NCBI GenBank assembly: GCA_910577285.1
Contig: CAJTLO010000005.1
Coordinates: 63,282 to 127,281, forward strand
DNA: 64,000 nucleotides
Reading direction: 5' to 3'
Source of the DNA: an uncultured Rikenellaceae bacterium
GTDB lineage: Bacteria > Bacteroidota > Bacteroidia > Bacteroidales > Rikenellaceae
How positions within the stretch are numbered: position 1 is the first letter of the stretch; each line of letters begins with the position of its first letter. The position numbers were made by a program, and so were the translations under genes. Of the stretch, positions 8,829 through 17,866 are shown piece after piece. The notes beneath the pieces are model-generated. The model searched no databases. It worked only from the letters and a program-made list of their open reading frames with translations, and was not told the origin of the DNA.

Positions 8829-10274
8829 TTAGTTTGCCGGGCGGGGCGAGATGCTGAACTGGGTGAATCCTACGCCCATGGCCGAAAAGGTCATCATGGT
8901 GCCCAGGCACCGGTCGCCGCTGGGCGGAATGTAGGTGATGTACCCTTCGTTGACGGTGATGCCGAAAGTGTCCCGGATGTAATCGGTGCAGTTGCCCAGG
9001 TTGACACCCGTTTCGATCTCCACCACGAAGCCGCTCGACATCTGTTGCGTGCCTTCGGCGATGAGGCCCAGCCCGTCGTCGGTGACTCCCACGGCTTTGC
9101 AGTCGGGGTAGTCGGTGAGCAGAATCGTCTTCTCGGTTTCGGTGTTGTAGAATGCGGGGCAGACGTTGCATTGTACGATCGTCTGTCCCTCGATCGCCTC
9201 TTCGCGGTAGGTGCCCGCGATCCATTTACCGTCGGGACTCATGTTCTGAAGCTCGGCGAAAGCGTAGATTCCCCGTTCGATGAGGTTGATGGTGACCGTG
9301 GTGCCGTCGCCCAAATCGACCTCCGTGGGGGTCACCTTGTAAAGGTCTTTGCCCACGACATCCAGTTTGCCGTCTTTCCAGTAGATCATGCCCGTGGCGA
9401 GGTTGTCCCACTGGGTGCCGTAGATGACAGAACCGTCGTGGGAGATGCCGCGGGCCATCACCTGATGGGGGGCGGCGTCCTGGCGGTAGTTGAGTTCGGG
9501 CTTTTCCAATACTTGTGCCGTGCCGTCCACCCAGAGTACCGGATCGCAGTAGGTCGCCACGTCAGTCCAGCAGAAACCGGCCCAGTAGCGGCCGTCGGTC
9601 GATACGGCCTGTACGTTCGGACTGCGGTGGTTGCCGGAGGGAAGGGCGGGATGGAAGTAGTCGCCGTCCACGGAGATGGCCACCGTGCTGTTGTCGGCAC
9701 CGTAGATGAAGGCGGTTCCCTGGTCGGTGACGGCCATCGGCTTTTCGAGCTGAAGCGGCGAGCCGTAGAGCAGGGGCCCGACTTCGGTCACTTCGCCTGT
9801 GTCGAGGTTGAAGAAGGTGGCGTACATGTGGTACGAATCGTCGGGTTGCAGGATGTGTCGCGTACCGTAAGTATAGGTGCCGCCGGGCGACATGGCGGCT
9901 CCCATGTCGTATGCGCCGTATGTGCGGTAGGTGGGCGAGTCGTTCTCACGGGCGAGCTGGAGCACGGAGATCGTTTTGACGGCTTTGCCCGAAGTCAGCT
10001 CTACCGTGCTTTCGCGTGGTTCGGTGTAGGAGTCGTTGTCCTCTGCCGTGAGTACGAACGAACCGTCGGTTTTGTCGCTGATCTTCAGCCAGCTCCCCAT
10101 CGGAACGGCCTCCCATGCGTCCGATGCCTCTACGAGGATGGTCAGGGGGGCGTTGCCCGAGGCGTGGAACGTGCACAGGGCGGTGTCCGTCCGTACATAC
10201 TGATCGTGTTCTCCGGCGGTGGTGCATCCCGCGGCGATCGCCGCCGTGGCGGCGAGTGTAAGTAGTTTGTTCAT
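8829..10274 (-). CDS. Beta-propeller-like lipoprotein, partner of the BACON lipoprotein
   Basis: The 481-residue product starts MNKLLTLAATAAIAAGC (lipobox IAAGC). A BACON-like domain spans about 22-120. The rest holds a repeated [A/G]-x-S-x-DG-x-x-x-G pattern: AMSPGGTYTYG, AVSTDGRYWAG, GISHDGSVIYG, NMSPDGKWIAG, GVTDDGLGLIA and a final YIPPSGDRCLG. These are spaced like blades of a beta-propeller of the HAF/extracellular-repeat kind. The paralogue at 25926-27419 has the same order and also sits directly upstream of a BACON lipoprotein, so the pair is a conserved unit. The protein is probably exposed on the outer membrane or faces the periplasm; ligand unknown. Confidence 0.85.
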   Translation of the reverse strand: MNKLLTLAATAAIAAGCTTAGEHDQYVRTDTALCTFHASGNAPLTILVEASDAWEAVPMGSWLKISDKTDGSFVLTAEDNDSYTEPRESTVELTSGKAVKTISVLQLARENDSPTYRTYGAYDMGAAMSPGGTYTYGTRHILQPDDSYHMYATFFNLDTGEVTEVGPLLYGSPLQLEKPMAVTDQGTAFIYGADNSTVAISVDGDYFHPALPSGNHRSPNVQAVSTDGRYWAGFCWTDVATYCDPVLWVDGTAQVLEKPELNYRQDAAPHQVMARGISHDGSVIYGTQWDNLATGMIYWKDGKLDVVGKDLYKVTPTEVDLGDGTTVTINLIERGIYAFAELQNMSPDGKWIAGTYREEAIEGQTIVQCNVCPAFYNTETEKTILLTDYPDCKAVGVTDDGLGLIAEGTQQMSSGFVVEIETGVNLGNCTDYIRDTFGITVNEGYITYIPPSGDRCLGTMMTFSAMGVGFTQFSISPRPAN

Positions 10275-10404
10275 GAGTAGGTTGTTGTGTTTTGTGTTTT
10301 ACATTCCGTTTTTTCCGTTCCACCGGGCGGAAGGGGTTCCGTCCGGGCGGCTCGTTTTTGCGTATATGTATTTATAGTATATAAATGATTTTATAGTACG
10401 ATTG

Positions 10405-10435
10405 CAAATATACTTTCATAATACATAAAAAACAA
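10405..10435 (-). promoter_or_regulatory. Promoter of the first propeller/BACON operon
   Basis: On the minus strand TTG (10435-10433) is followed after 20 nt by TATATTTG (10412-10405), the Bacteroidota -33/-7 arrangement, in an AT-rich tract about 130 nt before the start codon at 10274. Confidence 0.7.
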
Positions 10436-10691
10436 TAATATTATCGGTTAAAATTGTTCGGGATGTGGCGTTCTTTTCGCGGGGTGTTTTTTCGGACGAA
10501 TCGATATTGAACATCGTTTATGTTTTTATGACGCCGGAATCTTCCGGGGAGGCGATCGGGTGGTCGGATGGCGGCGGGGCGATGGGGCTGAGAAAGATAC
10601 CGCCGTTTGTCGACGGCCCTGTCCGCCGGCGGCGGGAGATGCCGGGGCGTTCCGGCGGGGCGAGGGTGTTCGACGGGAACGGAAAAAGCAT

Positions 10692-10699
10692 TACCTTTG
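10692..10699 (+). promoter_or_regulatory. -7 box (TACCTTTG) of thyA-folA
   Basis: TACCTTTG ends only 13 nt before the thyA ATG, so the transcript leader should be a few bases long. No clear -33 TTTG is present. Confidence 0.6.
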
Positions 10700-10712
10700 A
10701 AAGAAAAAAACG

Positions 10713-11503
<791 letters not shown>

Positions 11504-11507
<4 letters not shown>

Positions 11508-11983
11508 TTTCGATCATTGTGGCCGTTGCGAATAACGGCGTGATAGGCGGCGGCAATACGCTGCTGTGGCACATTTCCGAAGACCTGAAGCGTTTCAAGG
11601 CACTCACGACGGGGCACCCCGTCGTCATGGGGCGCAAGACTTTCGAGTCGCTGGGGCGCCCGCTGCCCAACCGCACGAACGTGGTGGTGACACGGCAGCG
11701 CATCGAAATCCCCGGTTGTACGGTGGCCGGTTCGCTGGAGGAGGCGTTGGCCCTCTTCCCGGCGCAGGAGGAGGTGTTCGTCACCGGTGGCGGGCAGATC
11801 TATGCCCAGGCGCTTCCGTTGGCCGACCGCATCTACCTCACCACCGTGATGCGGGATTACGAGGGCGACACCCGCTTCCCGGAGTGGGATCGCGCCGAAT
11901 GGCGGGAGGTATTCCGCGAATACCACGCTTCGGGCAAGGATTTCCCCTATCCTTTCGAATATACCGACTGGGAACGTCGGTAG
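11504..11983 (+). CDS. folA: Dihydrofolate reductase
   Basis: The enzyme reduces dihydrofolate, the by-product of ThyA, back to tetrahydrofolate with NADPH. Its 159 residues show the standard order: VAVANNGVIGGGNTLLWHI with the substrate-binding loop, HPVVMGRKTFESLGRPLPNR for NADPH, and VFVTGGGQIYAQAL. The acidic residue in the LWHISEDLKRFK helix (Glu or Asp near 28) occupies the usual catalytic region. The start ATG shares four bases with the thyA stop. No clear terminator is seen before the next promoter at 12089. Confidence 0.97.
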
Positions 11984-12088
11984 AACCGTCGTTGCGGCGG
12001 GTCGGCAACCGTGCTGCGGGGAGGGAGCCCCTCTCCGAGGTACGGGTAATGGGTATTTATACCTATTCCGATTAGGTTTTATCGCTGT

Positions 12089-12118
12089 TTTGTAATTGTA
12101 GTTGCAGCGGTACTTTTG
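12089..12118 (+). promoter_or_regulatory. Promoter of the Hdr-like operon
   Basis: TTTG at 12089-12092 and TACTTTTG at 12111-12118 are separated by 18 nt, close to the Bacteroidota consensus. The ATG of the first gene is 58 nt further on. Confidence 0.65.
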
Positions 12119-12176
12119 CTACCGGATATTTTGTGCCCCGGCGTTGCGGGGCGGGATCGGAAACTTCAGCGGAATT

Positions 12177-12872
12177 ATGGGGAAATATTACGATATGCTC
12201 ATGGAGGATGTGCGTATGCGCGAGGGTATGAAGGCGTGTATGAACTGCGGGGTATGTACCGCGGTGTGTCCTTCGGCGGAGTTCTACAATTACGACCCGA
12301 GGCAGATAGTGAGCACCGTGCAGACGCAGGACGACGAGGCGATCGAAGCGCTCCTGCGCAGCGAAACCATCTGGTACTGCGGTGAGTGCATGTCGTGCCG
12401 TCCGCGCTGTCCGCGCGGCAATACGCCCGGCTACGTGGTGCAGGCGTTGCGCACGCTCTCCCAGAGGCTCGGATTCTTCACCGAATCGGAGAAGGGGCGT
12501 CAGCAGTTCGCGCTCAAACGGCTCATCGGCGAGAATATCCTCCATACGGGGTATTGCATCACGCCGCGTCTGGTGAATCCCGATCTCCACCAGGAGCAGG
12601 GGCCTGTCTGGAAGTGGGTGTACGACAACGACCGGGAGGTGTTCGAACGCTTCAACCCCACCTACATGCAGGAGGGGCCGGGGGCCATGCGGCGCATCGA
12701 CGACCGCTCGCTGGAGGAGCTGCACCGTATCTTCGAGGTGACGGGCGGCATGGAGTTTTTCGATAACATAGAGGAGTGCTCCCGGCAGAAGGCGCGGGAA
12801 CTCGGTTTCGCCGACGCCGACGAGGAGTACCTGATGTATACCTATACGACCAATAACAATTGCCACCACTGA
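12177..12872 (+). CDS. HdrC-like 4Fe-4S protein, first gene of the Hdr-like operon
   Basis: This 231-residue protein resembles the C subunit of heterodisulfide reductases, a soluble electron carrier. Two CxxCxxCxxxCP ferredoxin motifs lie near the N-terminus: CMNCGVCTAVCP at about 21-32 and CGECMSCRPRCP near 65-76, so two 4Fe-4S clusters are expected. The remaining 150 residues are charged and helical and extend beyond a minimal HdrC. The start MGKYYDMLME was chosen because upstream codons in the open frame overlap the promoter. A HdrB-like gene starts 27 bp after its stop. Confidence 0.85.
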   Translation: MGKYYDMLMEDVRMREGMKACMNCGVCTAVCPSAEFYNYDPRQIVSTVQTQDDEAIEALLRSETIWYCGECMSCRPRCPRGNTPGYVVQALRTLSQRLGFFTESEKGRQQFALKRLIGENILHTGYCITPRLVNPDLHQEQGPVWKWVYDNDREVFERFNPTYMQEGPGAMRRIDDRSLEELHRIFEVTGGMEFFDNIEECSRQKARELGFADADEEYLMYTYTTNNNCHH

Positions 12873-12898
12873 GAGGCGGCGCGACAGGGACGAAGACC

Positions 12899-13960
12899 AT
12901 GAAAAGGAACAGTTGGCAGGAGTACCAGAAAGATGTGGCGGACGACGGATACTATTATCTGCGCAGTTGCATCCGGCAGAATTTCTTTCCCGGCTCCGAG
13001 AAGGCTTTTATAAGGATACTGCGCGAGGAGTTGGGGCGCGACCTTTACGACGATCCGGCGCACACCTCCTGTACCGGAATCGGCTACCATTCGGACGTGG
13101 TGCCGCACCAGACCATCATGACGGTCGTGGCGCGGCAGTTCGCCCTCGCCGCCGAGGCGGGGTACGAGAACCTCGCCGTGTCGTGCATCACCTCTTTCGG
13201 GGTTTATACCGAAACGCTGGAGACGTGGCGCGAATTTCCGGAGGTGGAGGAGAAGGTGCGGGAGGACCTCTACCGTGCCACCGGGCGCGAACTGCGCAAG
13301 CCGAAGAACGTGTCGCATGCCTCCGACATCATCTTCCACCATCGCGAGGCCATTCGGCAGCGGGCCAAATACCCGTTGGTGAACCGGCGGACGGGCGAGC
13401 CGCTCCGCGGGGTGGAGCACATCGGGTGCCATTACGCCAAGATATTCCCGAAAGAGGGGATTGGCGGTGTGGAGTTCCCCTATGTGCTGGCCGGTATGAT
13501 CGAGTCGTGGGGCGGAGAGGTGGTGGATTATCCGGAGCGTCGGCATTGCTGCGGGTTCGGTTTCCGCAACTACATCGTGCAGGCCAACCGGGGCTTCTCG
13601 ATCGCCAATTCGCAGAAGAAGTTCGAGTCGATGGCGCCCTATAAGCCCGATTTCATCGTGACCAACTGTCCCGGCTGCCCGATGTTCCTCGACCGCTGGC
13701 AATATACGATCGCCGAGATCGAGGGGACGACTTACGGCGAGGATGGAAAGGGAATTCCCGTGCTCACTTACGAGGAGCTCGCGGGGCTGGTGCTGGGTTA
13801 CGATCCCTGGGAGTTGGGGTTGCAGATGCACCAGGTGGATGTGGAGCCGTTGCTCAATAAAATGGGGACCGAATACGATCCGGCGGCGAAATACTTGATG
13901 CCCAACGGAAAGTATATCGGAAGACCCGAGCCCGCCATGGTGAATTTGGGAGCGGAATAG
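12899..13960 (+). CDS. HdrB-like CCG-domain protein with one degenerate cysteine site
   Basis: HdrB proteins carry two CCG domains, each normally with Cys, CC and CxxC binding a noncubane 4Fe-4S cluster. In this 353-residue protein the C-terminal set is intact: HIGCHYA, HCCGFGF and NCPGCPMF. The N-terminal set is reduced to single cysteines: RSCIRQN, HTSCTGIGYHSD (SC instead of CC) and VSCITSFG (CxxC replaced by CITS). One of the two catalytic clusters is therefore probably missing or altered. The start MKRNSWQEYQ is preferred because upstream residues in the frame look random. It sits between HdrC-like and HdrA-like genes on one transcript. The heterodisulfide substrate of methanogens is not expected in this organism. 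Confidence 0.82.
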   Translation: MKRNSWQEYQKDVADDGYYYLRSCIRQNFFPGSEKAFIRILREELGRDLYDDPAHTSCTGIGYHSDVVPHQTIMTVVARQFALAAEAGYENLAVSCITSFGVYTETLETWREFPEVEEKVREDLYRATGRELRKPKNVSHASDIIFHHREAIRQRAKYPLVNRRTGEPLRGVEHIGCHYAKIFPKEGIGGVEFPYVLAGMIESWGGEVVDYPERRHCCGFGFRNYIVQANRGFSIANSQKKFESMAPYKPDFIVTNCPGCPMFLDRWQYTIAEIEGTTYGEDGKGIPVLTYEELAGLVLGYDPWELGLQMHQVDVEPLLNKMGTEYDPAAKYLMPNGKYIGRPEPAMVNLGAE

Positions 13961-14005
13961 CCGTATCCGGCAGACTGAGAGAGTAAAAACCTGGAATACC
14001 GTTTT

Positions 14006-15013
14006 ATGGGAAAGGAAGTTATCGTAGTCGGCGGCGGAATCGCCGGCATGCAGGCGGCCCTGTCGCTCAGGGAGCGGGGGGCGGAGCCTGTGATCGTCGA
14101 ACGCGCCGAACGGCTGGGCGGCAAGCTGGCCGGTTGGCACAAGCTGTTTCCGACCTTCACGCCTGCGGAGGAGGTGTTGGGCCCCCTGCGTCGCCGTGTG
14201 GAGGAGGCGGGCATCCGTGTGTTGACGGGAACCGAGGTCGAGGAGCTGGTGCCCGGCGGAGTCGTCGTGTCGGGCGGACGCCGCCTCGCGGGCGACGCGA
14301 CGGTGGTGTGCTCCGGCTTCGAGCTGTTCGATGCGCGGCTGAAGGAGGAGTACGGCTACGGCATCTACGACAACGTCTTCACCACGGTGGATGTGGAGCG
14401 CATGTTCAACGAGGGACGCGTGGCCACGGCGCAGGGCGCAGCGCCCCGCCGGATCGCCTTCCTTCACTGCGTGGGGTCGCGCGACGAGAAGGTGGGAGCG
14501 CACCACTGTTCGCGGGTGTGCTGCATCACCGGCGTGAAGCAGGCCATCGAAATGAAGGAGCTGTTTCCCGCGGCGGAGATCTACAACTTCTATATGGATA
14601 TCCGCATGTTCGGCCCGGGTTACGAGGAGCTTTACCGTAGGGCGCAGCTCGATTACCACATCAATTTCGTGCGCGGACGCATCTCGGAGGCCAGCCAGAC
14701 GATAGACGGCAGGGTGCAGATCAAGGCGGAGGATACGCTCGTGGGACGTCCGCTCAAGATGACCGTGGATATGCTGGTGCTGATCGTGGGAATGAAGGGG
14801 GGCGCGAGCAACGGTTCCTTCGCCCGCAGCGGCGGTTTGCAGGTGGCGGGGAACGGTTTCATGCAGCCGCTCGATCCTTTCGCCGGCAATGTGCTTTCGC
14901 AGCGCGACGACGTGTTCTATGCCGGTACGGTCACCGCGCCGAAGAACATCGGCGAGAGTCTGAACGAAGGGGTCGCCGTGGCGGAGCGTGTGGCCGGATA
15001 CCTTAAATTATAA
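14006..15013 (+). CDS. Short HdrA-like FAD-binding iron-sulfur protein
   Basis: HdrA is the flavin subunit of heterodisulfide reductase. This 335-residue version opens with the dinucleotide-binding turn VVGGGIAGMQAAL at about 6-18 and has the central cysteine cluster typical of HdrA, HCVGSRDE followed by HHCSRVCCITGVKQA near 153-180. A C-terminal FAD-contact segment (AGTVTAPKNIGES) is present. It lacks the N-terminal and C-terminal ferredoxin domains of the roughly 650-residue archaeal protein, so extra clusters must come from the neighbouring HdrC-like proteins. The next gene starts 7 bp after the stop. Whether it bifurcates electrons cannot be judged from sequence alone. Confidence 0.85.
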   Translation: MGKEVIVVGGGIAGMQAALSLRERGAEPVIVERAERLGGKLAGWHKLFPTFTPAEEVLGPLRRRVEEAGIRVLTGTEVEELVPGGVVVSGGRRLAGDATVVCSGFELFDARLKEEYGYGIYDNVFTTVDVERMFNEGRVATAQGAAPRRIAFLHCVGSRDEKVGAHHCSRVCCITGVKQAIEMKELFPAAEIYNFYMDIRMFGPGYEELYRRAQLDYHINFVRGRISEASQTIDGRVQIKAEDTLVGRPLKMTVDMLVLIVGMKGGASNGSFARSGGLQVAGNGFMQPLDPFAGNVLSQRDDVFYAGTVTAPKNIGESLNEGVAVAERVAGYLKL

Positions 15014-15019
15014 GAACGG

Positions 15020-15349
15020 ATGCCACAGTTCGGTTTTACCATATCGCAGCCCCGGGCGGTGAATCTCGATACCAACGACCTGGTGCCGGCGGAGAAGATT
15101 CTGCACGACCTGCCGGAGCTGCAGACCTGCATCGCGTGCGGTTCGTGTACCGCCACCTGTACGGCAGGCAACCTGACGTCGTTCAATTTCCGGAAGGTAC
15201 ACACGCTCGTGCGGCGCGGCGAGTACCGCGAAGCGTACGAGCAGATGGACAAGTGCATGTTGTGCGGCAAGTGCCGGTTGGTGTGCCCGCGGGGCATCAA
15301 TACGCGGGCCGTGGTGATGAAGATCAAACGCGAGTTGGGCGATTATTAA
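15020..15349 (+). CDS. Second HdrC-like 2x4Fe-4S protein
   Basis: This 109-residue electron carrier has two complete ferredoxin-type motifs, CIACGSCTATC at about 37-47 and CMLCGKCRLVCPRG near 79-92. Its size and spacing match HdrC. It lies 7 bp after the HdrA-like gene and 12 bp before the membrane subunit, so it probably passes electrons between flavin and membrane parts. The operon thus has two different HdrC-like proteins. Confidence 0.88.
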   Translation: MPQFGFTISQPRAVNLDTNDLVPAEKILHDLPELQTCIACGSCTATCTAGNLTSFNFRKVHTLVRRGEYREAYEQMDKCMLCGKCRLVCPRGINTRAVVMKIKRELGDY

Positions 15350-15361
15350 GCGGAGGCAGGT

Positions 15362-17230
15362 ATGATGACGTATTACGACCATTTCGTTATTCCCTTTCTG
15401 GTGGGCACCTTCTTCATGTTCGCGGTCCTGCTGTGGAAATGGGGCCGGTGGCTGTGGATGCTGCCCGGCGAAGACAAACGGGCCGTGGGCAGGGGGATCT
15501 TCTCGGCGGAGACGTTCCGGGCTGTCCGGGAGGTTGTCTGCGAGTCGTTGCTCCACCGGAAGATATTCCGTGTGAATCCGCTGCTGGGCTACATGCACAT
15601 GAGTCTTGCCTTCGGCTGGTTCCTGCTCATTGCGGTGGGATGGGTGGAGGCTGCGACGGTGCTCGGTCCCGGGACACCGCTTCAGGCCCATGTCTTCTTC
15701 CGCTACTTCGGGCCGGAGGGGGAGGCGGGGTGGAACCCGTTCGCCTTCGTCATGGACCTGTTGCTGCTCATGGTGCTCTCCGGCGTGCTGCTCGCGTGGT
15801 TCAAGCGGATGCGCTCGCGGGCCATGGGAATGAAGCGGACCACCCGTCATGTGTTTGTGGACCGCGTGGCGCTTACTGCCTTGTGGCTGATCTTTCCGTT
15901 GAGGCTCACGGCCGAGAGTTTTACGGCGGCCATCCGGCACAACGGCGGTTTTCTGACCGGTTCGCTGGGCGACCTGATCGCCTCCGGGATGAGTGCGGCC
16001 ACCGTCGCCGACCTCAATACGGCGGCATGGTGGGCCTACTCTTTCGCGCTGGCGGCCTTTTTCATCGCCATGCCTTTCTCGCGCTACATGCACATCTTCA
16101 CCGAAGTGCCGCTCATTTTCCTGCGCCGCTACCGGTTGCGCAGCGGTCCGCGGGAGAAGAGTTTCGATAATTTCCAGATACAGGCCTGTTCGCGTTGCGG
16201 CATCTGCCTCGATCCGTGCCAGCTTCAGCGGGATTTGGGGCTCGACAACGTACAGTCGGTCTACTTTCTGCGCGACAGACGCTACGGTAAACTCACGGAC
16301 GAGGTGCTCGGAAACTGCCTGATGTGCGGTCTCTGCGAGGCGCGGTGTCCGGTGGGGATCGAACTCAACGTGCTGCGGCTCAACAGTCGCCAGAAGCGGG
16401 TGGATTCGCCCGCGCTGATGCGGTACGATTACCTGAAGGGGGCGGATCGCTCGTCGGGCAGCGGGAAGGTGGGCTATTTTGCCGGTTGCATGACGTTGCT
16501 TACGCCAGCGACATTGCAGGCCATGGAGAAGATATTCGCCGCGGCGGGCGAGGAGGTCTGGTGGGCCGATCGCGACGGCGGTTCCTGCTGCGGCCGGCCG
16601 TTGAAGCTGTCGGGCGAGGTGAATGCCGCCGAGCGGATCATGGAGCGGAACAAGGAGCTGTTCCGGAAACACGGAATCGCCACCCTCGTGACCTCGTGTC
16701 CGATATGTCTGAAAGTATTCCGCGAAGATTATGCTCTGGAGGGCATCGAGGTGCTGCATCATACCGAATACATCCTCCGTTTGATGCGGGCGGGAAGGCT
16801 CGACGTGGAGCGGACACCCGATACCTTCACCTACCACGACCCCTGTGAGCTGGGGCGCGGAAGCGGTATCTACGAAGAGCCGCGGGAGCTGATACGCAGC
16901 GTCGGCCGTTTGACCGAGCCGGCCCACCATGGGGCCGAGGCGCTGTGTTGCGGGAGCAGCCTGGCCAATACGGTGATAGACGACGGCCAGCAGGTCGCCA
17001 TAGGGCGTGCGATGACGGCCGAACTGGAAGCGACCGGTGCGAAGACGATCGTGACGGCCTGTCCCCTTTGTAAAAAGGCCGTCGGGCGTGCCGCTTCGGT
17101 GCGTGTGGCCGACGTGGCCCAGGTGGTGGCCGAGCACCTGCGCGTGGCGGCGGAGGTGCCCTGCGGGAAAGTGCGTACGGAGCCGGTCGGCGAGCGGATC
17201 GCTGCTGCGGAAGCTGCCTCGGGCCGGTAG
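15362..17230 (+). CDS. Membrane-bound HdrDE-like fusion: cytochrome-b-like region, 2x4Fe-4S and two CCG domains
   Basis: The 622-residue protein fuses a membrane part to a soluble iron-sulfur part. Residues 1-255 hold about five hydrophobic segments with conserved histidines (HMSLAFGW, HVFFRYF, RYMHIF), resembling the NarI/HdrE type that takes electrons from quinol. Next come two ferredoxin motifs, CSRCGICLDPC near 278 and CLMCGLCEARCP near 320. The C-terminal half has two complete CCG domains: YFAGC, SCCGRPL, TSCPIC and then HDPCELG, LCCGSSLAN, TACPLC. Both noncubane sites look intact, unlike in the HdrB-like protein of the operon. It is likely the quinone-linked terminal subunit. It is the last gene; no clear terminator was found after it. 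Confidence 0.85.
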   Translation: MMTYYDHFVIPFLVGTFFMFAVLLWKWGRWLWMLPGEDKRAVGRGIFSAETFRAVREVVCESLLHRKIFRVNPLLGYMHMSLAFGWFLLIAVGWVEAATVLGPGTPLQAHVFFRYFGPEGEAGWNPFAFVMDLLLLMVLSGVLLAWFKRMRSRAMGMKRTTRHVFVDRVALTALWLIFPLRLTAESFTAAIRHNGGFLTGSLGDLIASGMSAATVADLNTAAWWAYSFALAAFFIAMPFSRYMHIFTEVPLIFLRRYRLRSGPREKSFDNFQIQACSRCGICLDPCQLQRDLGLDNVQSVYFLRDRRYGKLTDEVLGNCLMCGLCEARCPVGIELNVLRLNSRQKRVDSPALMRYDYLKGADRSSGSGKVGYFAGCMTLLTPATLQAMEKIFAAAGEEVWWADRDGGSCCGRPLKLSGEVNAAERIMERNKELFRKHGIATLVTSCPICLKVFREDYALEGIEVLHHTEYILRLMRAGRLDVERTPDTFTYHDPCELGRGSGIYEEPRELIRSVGRLTEPAHHGAEALCCGSSLANTVIDDGQQVAIGRAMTAELEATGAKTIVTACPLCKKAVGRAASVRVADVAQVVAEHLRVAAEVPCGKVRTEPVGERIAAAEAASGR

Positions 17231-17598
17231 TCGGCCGGTGTGCGGGAGTGCGCGGATGAAAGGGAGCCCGCTGCCGGGCAGGGGAGTGTTGCGGAACTGC
17301 GGCGGCAGAGCCCGACGGTGCTCTCCTGTCGGGGCGAATACGTGGCGAAGGCAGGAAAAAGAGCTTTCGCGGAGAGAGCCGCAAGGGAGAATTGCGAAAA
17401 TAAGGAGGTGTGCATAGGGTTGACCGGTAGCCTGTTGGCCGGCCGCGGGCCGGGGATGCGCCGGAAAAAACCGTTCCGGATTTGCAGGAACCGTATTTTC
17501 TTCCTATCTTTGCACCGTCGATAAGGAAAACCGCCGGAGATACGGTCCCGCGGATTCCCGAACAAGCGATTCAAAGCCGTCGAGGCAATACGATACAT
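17231..17598 (+). other. Gene-free interval upstream of tRNA-fMet
   Basis: 368 bp after the Hdr-like operon. The first 230 bp is GC-rich and yields only noise-like frames. The tRNA promoter lies at 17481-17512. An obvious intrinsic terminator for the operon is not seen. Confidence 0.6.
17481..17512 (+). promoter_or_regulatory. Consensus Bacteroidota promoter of the tRNA-fMet unit
   Basis: TTTG at 17481-17484, a 20-nt spacer and TATCTTTG at 17505-17512 match the -33/-7 consensus exactly. This is the best promoter in the window and lies about 85 nt before the tRNA. Confidence 0.85.
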
Positions 17599-17671
17599 CG
17601 CGGGGTGGAGCAGTTGGCAGCTCGTTGGGCTCATAACCCAAAGGTCGGAGGTTCGAGTCCTCCCCCCGCTA
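17599..17671 (+). tRNA. Initiator tRNA-fMet (CAT anticodon)
   Basis: The 73-nt cloverleaf has acceptor CGCGGGG, D arm, anticodon stem-loop TTGGGCTCATAACCCAA with CAT, variable AGGTC, T arm GGAGG-TTCGAGT-CCTCC and 3' CCCCGCT-A. Two hallmarks identify the initiator rather than elongator species: the unpaired first acceptor position (C1 opposite T72) and three G:C pairs next to the anticodon loop. CCA is not encoded (the next bases are CT), so it must be added by the nucleotidyltransferase. It is a single-gene unit with its own promoter and terminator. Confidence 0.96.
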
Positions 17672-17674
17672 CTC

Positions 17675-17706
17675 AAGGGAGCCGGATAAATCCGGCTCCC
17701 TTTTTT
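17675..17706 (+). terminator. Terminator of the tRNA-fMet unit
   Basis: A 12-bp perfect stem (17675-17686 with 17691-17702), TAAA loop and a run of six T (17701-17706) starts 3 bases after the tRNA. Confidence 0.92.
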
Positions 17707-17866
17707 GTCGTGTCCGGTCGGTGCGGAGATGCACGACGACGGTCCCGTGCCGCATTCGGAATGCTTTTCGTGCCGAAGCCGGCTGGTCGTTTCGGGCGGA
17801 AACAAAGACGGGGATCCGCTCCGGGACCGCGGGAAATAGAGCGGTTGCCGGATCGCTCCGTGCGCA

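Larger units (their letters stand above)
10275..10712. other. Divergent intergenic region, AT-rich core
   Basis: 438 bp between the lipoprotein operon (minus) and thyA (plus). It holds the promoter at 10405-10435, an AT-rich stretch at 10360-10450 and the thyA promoter at its right edge. No reading frame in it looks like a protein. Confidence 0.6.

Noticed and set aside
12177..15013. Genuine methanogen-type CoB-CoM heterodisulfide reductase
   Set aside because: HdrA is half size, HdrB lacks one cysteine site, and no methanogenic genes are near; only homology, not that reaction, is supported.
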